A stretch of DNA of 64,000 nucleotides from the NCBI GenBank assembly GCA_014055525.1, contig WIAH01000004.1, positions 1 to 64,000 on the forward strand, written 5' to 3'. The DNA comes from Nitrospira sp. CR1.3 (lineage in GTDB: Bacteria; Nitrospirota; Nitrospiria; Nitrospirales; Nitrospiraceae). The position numbers were made by a program, and so were the translations under genes. Every line of letters begins with the position of its first letter. Position 1 is the first letter of the stretch. The notes under the pieces were generated by a model. The model ran no database searches, had not been told where the DNA came from, and saw only the letters and a program-made list of their open reading frames with translations. Shown in pieces: positions 31,649 through 38,793 of this stretch.

Positions 31649-34039
31649 ATGAGCACATCGACGCTGGCCCTGACTTTGCCGGTACTTCCCATCAAGCGGA
31701 CCGTCCTGTTTCCTGGAATCCTCATGCCCGTGACCGTGGGACGGGAACGATCGGTCGCCGCGGTGAATGCCGCGTTGAAAACGGAAGAGAAAATGGTCCT
31801 GGTAGTCGCGCAGCGCGATCCTGCGACGGAAAATCCCGGGCTCGAAGATCTCTACACGATCGGCACGAAAGCCATTGTGAAGCAGGTCGCCCCTTCCGAG
31901 GACGGGACGATCCATGCGCTCGTTCAGGGAATCGAACGGGTCGCCCTGCTCAAGGCCGAACAGTCACTTCCCTTCCTGCTGGTACAGGCCCGTCGGCTCG
32001 AACTGCCTGCGGATCATGATCGTGAGGTCCAGGCACTTCAGCGGGCCATTCAGGAACTGATCACCGATCTGCCCCGTTTAATTCAAGCGCCGGGGATCGA
32101 AGATGCAACCGCGGCATTTCGTAAGGAGGAGAATCCCGCGACTCTGGCCTATCGTGTGGCCTCGCTCCTGAACTTGACGGTCAAGGAAGAGCAGACCCTG
32201 CTTGAAAGCTCCTCGACCATCGAACTGCTGCGTTCTCTCTACGCGGCGCTCTCGAAGGAAATTCAGATTCTTCAATTGCGCGATAAAATTGCCAGCGACG
32301 CCCAGGCCAAGATCGGAAAAAATCAGCGCGAGTACATCCTGCGCGAGCAACTGAAGGCGATTCAACAGGAGCTCGGCGAGGGTGAGGGCGACGAAAGCGA
32401 GATCGCGCATCTCAAGAAGCGGATCCAGGAGGCGGATCTCCCCGATCATGTGAGGAAGGAAGTCGAGCGCGAAATCGCGCGCCTGGCCAAGGTGCCGCCT
32501 TCATCGCCCGATCACCAGGTCTTGAGGACCTATCTGGAGCTGGTGTTGGAATTGCCCTGGAAGAAGGCCTCGGAAGAGCATCTGGATCTCAGTAAGGTCC
32601 GTCAGGTGCTGGAAGAGGATCACTACGGGATCAAAGAGGTCAAGGAACGGATCGTCGAACATCTGGCCGTATTGAAACTGAATCCTACGGCGAAGGCGCC
32701 CATCCTCTGCTTGGTCGGCCCTCCGGGAGTCGGCAAGACAAGCCTCGGCCAATCGATCGCCAGGGCGATGGGGCGGACCTTCGAACGGTTCAGTCTGGGC
32801 GGCATCCATGATGAGGCGGAGCTGCGGGGACACCGCCGGACTTACGTCGGCGCATTGCCTGGACGTATCATTCAAGCGATGCGGCGCGCCGGGGTGATCA
32901 ATCCCGTCCTGATGCTGGACGAGGTCGATAAGATGGGCCGGGATTTCCGGGGCGATCCCGCGGCGGCGCTGTTGGAAATTCTCGATCCGGCGCAGAACCA
33001 CACGTTCCGCGACCATTATCTCGATCTGCCGTTCGACCTGTCGAAGGTCTTCTTCATCACGACCGCGAACACATTGGACACGATCAGCCAGCCCCTCCTC
33101 GACCGGATGGAGATCATCCGAGTTCAAGGTTACAGCGAGCGGGAGAAGGCGGAAATCGCCCGCCGCTATCTCTGGCCGAGGAGATTGAAGGAAGCAGGTC
33201 TTGCCGCTGAGCAAGTCCAGCTGCCGGAGACCGTGCTGGATCAGATCATCAACCGCTATACCAGAGAAGCCGGGGTGCGCCAGCTGGAGCAGATGCTTGG
33301 CCGGCTGACCCGCAAAGTAGCCCTGACCTTTGCCGAATTGCCGGAAGGCAAGGAACGTCAGGCGGTGACGGTCGATCCGAAGATGCTCCCCGACTGGTTG
33401 GGTTCCGAGCGGTTCATGCCGGAGGAAGCCAGGAAGAATATTCCGGTGGGAGTGGCGACAGGCCTTGCCTGGACGCCGACCGGCGGCGACGTGCTCTACA
33501 TTGAAACCACGCTGTTACCAGGCAGCCATGAAGTGAGTCTGACTGGTCAATTGGGAGATGTGATGCAGGAGTCGGCGCGCGCGGCGAGGAGCTACCTCTG
33601 GTCACATGCCGAGAGCATGGGGCTCGATATTTCCCGCTTCAAACGGAATGGCGTGCATATCCATGTGCCGTCAGGGGCCATTCCCAAGGATGGGCCCTCC
33701 GCCGGGATCACGATGGCGACGGCTCTGGCTTCCTCCTATGTCGGAAAGCCGGTCCGGAGCGATACGGCCATGACCGGCGAGATCAGTCTGAGCGGATTGG
33801 TGTTGCCCGTCGGCGGCATCAAGGAAAAGGTCCTGGCGGCCCATCGAGCAGGAATTAAACGGATCATCCTGCCGAAGGCCAATGAAAAAGACCTCAAGGA
33901 GGTTCCGCAGGAAGTGCGCGACGACCTGACATTCCTCCCAGTCGAACGGATTGAAGAAGTGCTGCCGGCCGCGTTCGATCATGAGCCGGGGGCTCATGGC
34001 GTGTCAGCGGCCGACCGGCCGATAGCCTCTTCTGCCTAA
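31649..34039 (+). CDS. lon: ATP-dependent protease Lon
   Basis: Degrades damaged and regulatory proteins in the cytoplasm. 796 residues, preceded by GGAGG. N-terminal substrate-binding domain (LPVLPIKRTVLFPG), Walker A GPPGVGKTS, Walker B PVLMLDEVDK, and a C-terminal serine protease domain with catalytic Ser in KDGPSAG and Lys in GGIKEKVLAAHRAG. Full-length LonA. Confidence 0.98.
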   Translation: MSTSTLALTLPVLPIKRTVLFPGILMPVTVGRERSVAAVNAALKTEEKMVLVVAQRDPATENPGLEDLYTIGTKAIVKQVAPSEDGTIHALVQGIERVALLKAEQSLPFLLVQARRLELPADHDREVQALQRAIQELITDLPRLIQAPGIEDATAAFRKEENPATLAYRVASLLNLTVKEEQTLLESSSTIELLRSLYAALSKEIQILQLRDKIASDAQAKIGKNQREYILREQLKAIQQELGEGEGDESEIAHLKKRIQEADLPDHVRKEVEREIARLAKVPPSSPDHQVLRTYLELVLELPWKKASEEHLDLSKVRQVLEEDHYGIKEVKERIVEHLAVLKLNPTAKAPILCLVGPPGVGKTSLGQSIARAMGRTFERFSLGGIHDEAELRGHRRTYVGALPGRIIQAMRRAGVINPVLMLDEVDKMGRDFRGDPAAALLEILDPAQNHTFRDHYLDLPFDLSKVFFITTANTLDTISQPLLDRMEIIRVQGYSEREKAEIARRYLWPRRLKEAGLAAEQVQLPETVLDQIINRYTREAGVRQLEQMLGRLTRKVALTFAELPEGKERQAVTVDPKMLPDWLGSERFMPEEARKNIPVGVATGLAWTPTGGDVLYIETTLLPGSHEVSLTGQLGDVMQESARAARSYLWSHAESMGLDISRFKRNGVHIHVPSGAIPKDGPSAGITMATALASSYVGKPVRSDTAMTGEISLSGLVLPVGGIKEKVLAAHRAGIKRIILPKANEKDLKEVPQEVRDDLTFLPVERIEEVLPAAFDHEPGAHGVSAADRPIASSA

Positions 34040-34177
34040 GACGGCTGAGAGCGAGGGCCGCTGGATACTGTTGGCATCGCGGCTCCTTGCTCTGGGTCGA
34101 TCCCTATGTAAGGATGTCGTGGATTGTCCGACAGAGATGAGAGGGCATTCGTCTATCCGTTCACAAAGGAGCTTCCT

Positions 34178-34597
34178 ATGCCGCCGAAAGTCGAGATCGG
34201 CCCGATCGTCAAAGTGGTCAAGACGGACGATGAGTGGAAGAAACTCCTGCCTCATGAGGCCTATCGTGTCCTCCGTCATGAGGACACCGAGCGGCCCTTC
34301 GTAAACCCGATGCACGAGAACCATGAGACTGGCATTTACTACTGCGCCGGGTGCGACCTCCCGGCCTATTCCTCCGAGCATAAGTTCGACAGCGGCACCG
34401 GGTGGCCCAGCTTTTGGCAGCCGATCGATCCCAAGGTGGTTGAAACCACGACCGACTTCAAATTGATTTTTCCCCGCACGGAAGTCCACTGCGCCCGTTG
34501 CGAAGGCCATCAGGGGCACGTGTTCAAGGACGGCCCCAAGCCGACCGGCCTGCGATACTGCATCAACGGCGCGGCGCTGAAGTTTGTGGCGGGTTGA
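34178..34597 (+). CDS. msrB: peptide methionine-R-sulfoxide reductase
   Basis: 139 residues; the ATG at 34178 follows AAGGAG. Two CxxC pairs (CAGCDL, CARCEG) bind zinc, the core FDSGTGWPSFW is intact, and the resolving segment RYCINGAALKF carries the catalytic Cys. Reduces methionine-R-sulfoxide in proteins, using thioredoxin. Confidence 0.96.
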   Translation: MPPKVEIGPIVKVVKTDDEWKKLLPHEAYRVLRHEDTERPFVNPMHENHETGIYYCAGCDLPAYSSEHKFDSGTGWPSFWQPIDPKVVETTTDFKLIFPRTEVHCARCEGHQGHVFKDGPKPTGLRYCINGAALKFVAG

Positions 34598-34662
34598 TTG
34601 TCAGACCCGCTGCTTTCGCTTTCGCCAGGGCCTTGTTGAGCCAAAAGCCTGTCGGGTCCTGT

Positions 34663-34748
34663 CGCCGACCCAGCCCATTCGTCCTCGCTCCACACATTCC
34701 CCAGTGGGTCCCTTACGCTGCGGGCGAATGGGCGCCCGAGGTCGGCGC
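34663..34748. repeat. imperfect inverted repeat downstream of msrB
   Basis: Left arm 34663-34684 (CGCCGACCCAGCCCATTCG and onward) and right arm 34721-34748 (CGGGCGAATGGGC then GAGGTCGGCG) are imperfect reverse complements separated by about 36 nt. The right arm has 6 extra bases. It could end transcription of msrB or be a mobile unit. It abuts the point where hicA is cut off. Confidence 0.4.
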
Positions 34749-34789
34749 CACCCGACTGAGAACTTAGAAACACAAGACCCTATGGCCGC

Positions 34790-34834
34790 CTAGCCGCTAG
34801 CTTCGAGTTGCCGGATGAGGTCCTTTCGCTTCAC
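34790..34834 (-). pseudogene. hicA toxin remnant (14 codons)
   Basis: Directly after hicB, overlapping its TGA, a GTG-started frame reads MKRKDLIRQLEASG and then TAG. This is a close match to the conserved N terminus of HicA mRNA-interferase toxins (KRKDLIRxLExxG, normally about 60 residues with a catalytic His later). The rest of the gene is absent: the DNA beyond encodes nothing HicA-like in the same frame. It is a truncated toxin, probably cut by recombination. Confidence 0.7.
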
Positions 34835-35022
34835 CGAATGGTCAGTTCGGCAAGCTTCCGCACGTCCGGAATTTCCCCGCTGGTTAGATCGCGGTAGAGA
34901 TCGCGCAAATTGGACTGAAGGTCTTTGAACGACTTCCCTTGCGTCCAGTAATCAGGGTAGTCCTGCAGATAGCCGAGCCACTGGCCTTTATCTTGCCAGT
35001 AAATGTATTTCGTCGATTGCAT
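34831..35022 (-). CDS. orphan HicB-family antitoxin
   Basis: 63 residues from the ATG at 35022 (an in-frame ATG at 35031 adds three). The sequence YIYWQDKGQWLGYLQDYPDY and then LRDLYRDLTSGEIPD matches the short HicB antitoxins that precede hicA. The partner toxin is reduced to a 14-codon remnant overlapping the stop. A perfect TATAAT lies at 35032-35037 on the minus strand, 9 bases before the ATG at 35022, so the message may start at or very near the ATG. Confidence 0.8.
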   Translation of the reverse strand: MQSTKYIYWQDKGQWLGYLQDYPDYWTQGKSFKDLQSNLRDLYRDLTSGEIPDVRKLAELTIR

Positions 35023-35119
35023 AGAGGCCATTATAGCGGCAGTCCGTGGAGTTGCAGAGGGGACAACCTGCACCTATCACGATCTGGAAGGCCTGGCTGC
35101 CCTCGCCATCGTCAGGGGG

Positions 35120-35710
35120 TCAGCCGCTGCCTAAGAGCGCGAAGAACTGACGGAGGGAGTCTTCCAGCACACAACCGACGAGGAACTCGCCATCTGGCGA
35201 GACGATGAGTGGGACGCCGGCTTGGCCTGTCTCGTGCCATGCTACCTCCCACTCCTCCGCGATGCGAGTATTCACGCTGCCGATAGCTTTTACGTCACCG
35301 GCAAGTTTGGCCAGAACTGCGGCATCTGAAATGTCTCTCCCCTCAAGCCAAAACGCACGGTAAACCTCCCGTACGAACTCCAGTCCCCTATTGTGATCCT
35401 GCTGAAAAATGTGGATCGCCGCATCGATCGCCGGTCTCGTATTCGGTTTGCCCGCTGGGAGTGCAATCGGCAGTTCTGGCGCCAGTTGCTGCACGACTGC
35501 GACCTCGTGCTGCAACTCAGCTTTCATTGTTCCCTGCCAGGTCGACATGGGTATCGGCAGGTAGGGCGCATGTTGCACACCATGCCAATCAACCCGCTCG
35601 AAGAGCTTCAACTCGTGAATTCGTTCATGCAGGGCATAACAAAATGGGCAGTTGAAATCGCTGTAAAGAATGAATCGAGAGAGATCTGCCGAGCGGCGCT
35701 TCTGGTCCAT
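35120..35710 (-). CDS. DsbA-family thioredoxin-fold protein
   Basis: 196 residues. The N-terminal strand FILYSDFNCPFCYALHERI carries a CPFC redox motif, and the cis-Pro segment is QAGVPLIVSPDG. The layout matches the DsbA/FrnE or 2-hydroxychromene isomerase group in the cytoplasm, as no signal peptide is seen from the ATG at 35710. Substrate unknown. Divergent from the radical SAM gene with 66 nt between. Confidence 0.83.
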   Translation of the reverse strand: MDQKRRSADLSRFILYSDFNCPFCYALHERIHELKLFERVDWHGVQHAPYLPIPMSTWQGTMKAELQHEVAVVQQLAPELPIALPAGKPNTRPAIDAAIHIFQQDHNRGLEFVREVYRAFWLEGRDISDAAVLAKLAGDVKAIGSVNTRIAEEWEVAWHETGQAGVPLIVSPDGEFLVGCVLEDSLRQFFALLGSG

Positions 35711-35776
35711 GACAGCCACCCTAACGAAGGTTCCCGTAGATAGCAATATTCGTGAGCACTGTGCTATGTCGAGCTC

Positions 35777-37954
35777 ATGCGTCCGCCGCAAGTGCTGCTG
35801 TTGCTCCCGCCCCTTACCCAACTGAACACCCCCTATCCTTCGACCGCCTACTTGACCGGATTTCTCCGTTCACAGAGCGTTCCTTGTGAACAGGCGGACA
35901 TCGGCATTGAGATGGTCTTGCGCTTGTTCAGTCGCCAGGGTCTGCGATCGCTCTTTCGCGAAGCACGCAGGCATGAGGGTCCGCTGCCGGATGAGGCCTG
36001 CGCGATGCTGGCCGCCGAACGGGCCTACGAAGATTGGATTGAACCGGTCGTGGCATATCTTCAGGGGCGCGATCCAGCTCTTGCGGTCGAACTGGGGAGA
36101 GCGGGAGCGTTGCCGCAAGGGCCGCGATTTACTGGACGAACAAAGTTTCCACGATCGATGTCGTTGCAGGATCGAGCGAAATTGCAGGCCACCTTCTTTC
36201 TGGAGGATTTGAGCGATCTGACGCAGGCCGTTGTCTCGCCGTACTTCGCGCTCAGCCGCTATGCGGAGCACCTCGCCCGCTCTGCCTCATCGTTCGATAC
36301 GATCCTCTCGGCGCTCAGCGAGTCTCCCACTCTCACGGACCGGTTGATGCTGGATGCGCTACGGATCCATCTCGATCGGGTGAAGCCAGGCCTGGTGGGC
36401 CTGTCGGTCCCATTTCCCGGCAATCTGTATGGCGCATTTCGGATCGCGCAGGCTATCAAGCAGCATCGGCCCGATATCTCGATTGCGCTCGGCGGGGGTT
36501 ATGCCAATACGGAGCTCCGGCGCCTCCGCGATCCGCGCTGCTTCGACTACGTAGATTTCATCATGCTGGACGACGGGGAACGCCCGCTGCTCTCACTGGT
36601 GGAACATCTCAGCGAGCAGCGGGCGATCACATCCCTGTGCCGAACGTTTTATCGAGAAGGCGGCCGCGTCCGCTTTGTGAACGATACGGCTTCGGCGAAT
36701 TTTTCCATGAACGAGGTTGGTTGTCCGACTTACAGCGGCCTGGCGCTGGATCAGTACCTCACCATTCTTGACAGCGCCAACCCGATGCACCGGCTCTGGA
36801 GTGAAGGCCATTGGAATAAACTGACGGTCGCGCACGGCTGTTATTGGAAGCAATGCACGTTTTGCGATGTGGGGCTCGACTATATCGGCCGGTATGAAAT
36901 GACACCGACGGCCAGGCTGATCGGCCAGATCGAGCAGCTCATCGACGAAACCGGTCGTCGTGACTTTCACTTCGTCGATGAAGCGGCTCCCCCGGCGGGG
37001 CTCAAAGCGCTGGCTCTTGCCTTGCTCGAGCGGAATTTCAAGATTCGCTGGTGGGGCAACATCCGGTTCGAGGAAGCCTTCTCGCCCGATCTCTGCCGGC
37101 TTCTGGCGGCGTCCGGCTGTATTGCCGTGACGGCGGGACTGGAAGCGGCGTCCGATCGCCTGCTCGAGAAGATGAAGAAGGGCATCACTGTCGATCAAAC
37201 TGTGCTGGTGGCATCCGCATTCAAGCAGGCCGGCATTCTGGTGCATGCCTATCTCATGTATGGCTTTCCGTCTGAAACGATTCAGGAGACGGTGGATTCA
37301 CTTGAGCGGGTGAGGCAGCTATTTGCCTATAGCCTTATCCAATCCGCCTTCTGGCATCGGTTCACTGCAACTGCCCACAGCCCGATCGGTATCAACCCGA
37401 AATCCAACGGCATCCGCATTCTCGGTCCGGACTTTGGAGGCTTCGCCGACAATGACCTGATCCATTCCGATCGAACCGGTAAGACACCGGATTGGCTGAG
37501 TGAAGGGCTCCGCCGCTCCATGCTCAACTTTCTTGAAGGGAGGGGACTGACTATGGAGGTCCGCCGATGGTTCGATCATCGGACCCCCCGCCCGGCTGTT
37601 TCTCCCGCTTGGGTACAAAGACTGGTGAAGAGACCGACCATTCAGGATGATCCAACAGCTGAACGGCGATTGGTCTGGCTCGGTGCGCAGCCGTCCGTCG
37701 CGACAAAAGGAAACCGGCTCCGACTTCTCTTGCCCGGCGAGGGTAGCGAGGCAGGGGTCAGTCTTCAGCCTAGGCAGGGCCGATGGCTCGATGATCTGAT
37801 TCACCGTGCGATTCCCGACGCAGCAAGCTCCGGTTCTTATCCCTTACTCCGGGAAGCCAAGTCGAGCTTTCCCGATGGACCTCGCCAGTTCGAAGCATTT
37901 CTCCGAACCCCCGCCTGGAAAGCGATTCGCAGGGCCGGACTCTTGCTGGTCTAG
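35777..37954 (+). CDS. B12-binding-type radical SAM protein
   Basis: 725 residues. The N-terminal third (about 5-30 and 195-290, including SIALGGGYANTEL and DDGERPL) resembles a B12-binding Rossmann domain. The radical SAM domain begins HGCYWKQCTFCD, with Cys355, Cys360 and Cys363: a CX4CX2C spacing instead of the usual CX3CX2C. Later segments FVDEAAPP, IRWWGNIRFEEAF and AGLEAASDRLLEKMKKG fit the fold. Possible methyltransferase or ring-forming enzyme; substrate unknown. No biosynthetic neighbours are visible. Confidence 0.85.
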   Translation: MRPPQVLLLLPPLTQLNTPYPSTAYLTGFLRSQSVPCEQADIGIEMVLRLFSRQGLRSLFREARRHEGPLPDEACAMLAAERAYEDWIEPVVAYLQGRDPALAVELGRAGALPQGPRFTGRTKFPRSMSLQDRAKLQATFFLEDLSDLTQAVVSPYFALSRYAEHLARSASSFDTILSALSESPTLTDRLMLDALRIHLDRVKPGLVGLSVPFPGNLYGAFRIAQAIKQHRPDISIALGGGYANTELRRLRDPRCFDYVDFIMLDDGERPLLSLVEHLSEQRAITSLCRTFYREGGRVRFVNDTASANFSMNEVGCPTYSGLALDQYLTILDSANPMHRLWSEGHWNKLTVAHGCYWKQCTFCDVGLDYIGRYEMTPTARLIGQIEQLIDETGRRDFHFVDEAAPPAGLKALALALLERNFKIRWWGNIRFEEAFSPDLCRLLAASGCIAVTAGLEAASDRLLEKMKKGITVDQTVLVASAFKQAGILVHAYLMYGFPSETIQETVDSLERVRQLFAYSLIQSAFWHRFTATAHSPIGINPKSNGIRILGPDFGGFADNDLIHSDRTGKTPDWLSEGLRRSMLNFLEGRGLTMEVRRWFDHRTPRPAVSPAWVQRLVKRPTIQDDPTAERRLVWLGAQPSVATKGNRLRLLLPGEGSEAGVSLQPRQGRWLDDLIHRAIPDAASSGSYPLLREAKSSFPDGPRQFEAFLRTPAWKAIRRAGLLLV

Positions 37955-37984
37955 GTCTCCAAACGGGCGTTGGAATCGCGAAAA

Positions 37985-38026
37985 TCAGCGAGGTGGGAGA
38001 GGCTCAAGCCTCTCCCACCTCGCTGA
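37985..38026 (-). terminator. 20-bp hairpin between convergent genes
   Basis: A perfect palindrome, TCAGCGAGGTGGGAGAGGCT with its reverse complement and only CA between, lies between the radical SAM gene and the peroxiredoxin gene, which converge. On the minus strand it is followed by TTTT, so it should end peroxiredoxin transcription. It may also act for the plus-strand gene, though no T run is there. Confidence 0.75.
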
Positions 38027-38041
38027 CGTCGAGGACAATGT

Positions 38042-38677
38042 CTACTTGTTTGGTTGCGGAGTGTAGCGGAGATAGGGCTTCACGGTCTTAAAGCCCTTCG
38101 GGAAGAGCGTCTTTGCTTCGTCGTTGTTAACTGCCGGGGTGATGATGCAGTCCTCCCCGTCTTTCCAGTTTGCCGGCGTCGCGACCTTGTACTTCGAGGT
38201 AAGTTGAAGGGAATCGATCACGCGTAATAATTCGTCGAAATTCCGGCCACATGAAGCAGGATAGGTTAAGGTTAGCTTGATTTTTTTATCGGGGCCGATA
38301 ATAAAAACCGACCGCACCGTCATGTTGTCCAGGGCGTTCGGATGGATCATGTCATAGAGTGTGGCCACCTTCTTATCCGGGTCGGCGATGATGGGATAGT
38401 TCATCGTCGTATGCTGCGTTTCATTGATATCGTTGATCCAGCCTTTGTGGGAATCCAGAGGATCCACGCTCACGGCGATCACCTTGACTCCCCGCTTCTT
38501 GAAGTCCGGCGTAATCTTCGCGACGGTTCCTAATTCCGTCGTGCAGACGGGGGTGAAATCCTTGGGGTGCGAAAAAAGAATGCCCCATCCGCTTCCGAGC
38601 CACTCGTGAAAGTTGATTGTTCCTTCAGTGGTCTCAGCTGTAAAGTTCGGCGCTTCGTCTCCTAATCGCAGTGCCAT
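38042..38677 (-). CDS. 1-Cys peroxiredoxin (Prx6 type)
   Basis: 211 residues. The peroxidatic Cys45 sits in HPKDFTPVCTTELG, as in Prx6/AhpC-like enzymes that reduce hydrogen peroxide and organic peroxides. The segments DPDKKVATLYDMIHP and VRSVFIIGPDKKIKL also match. The start is the ATG at 38677, giving MALRLGDEAPNF, the family N terminus. Convergent with the radical SAM gene, separated by a hairpin. Confidence 0.93.
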   Translation of the reverse strand: MALRLGDEAPNFTAETTEGTINFHEWLGSGWGILFSHPKDFTPVCTTELGTVAKITPDFKKRGVKVIAVSVDPLDSHKGWINDINETQHTTMNYPIIADPDKKVATLYDMIHPNALDNMTVRSVFIIGPDKKIKLTLTYPASCGRNFDELLRVIDSLQLTSKYKVATPANWKDGEDCIITPAVNNDEAKTLFPKGFKTVKPYLRYTPQPNK

Positions 38678-38793
38678 AGTATCCTCCGTTCTTGCTGTGA
38701 ACCTTGTTGGGCGACAATGACCGGCCTGTTCCCATCTACGATACTGTGCATGACGGAGGGAGTTCAAGAGCTAATCCCCGACTGATCGACGGA

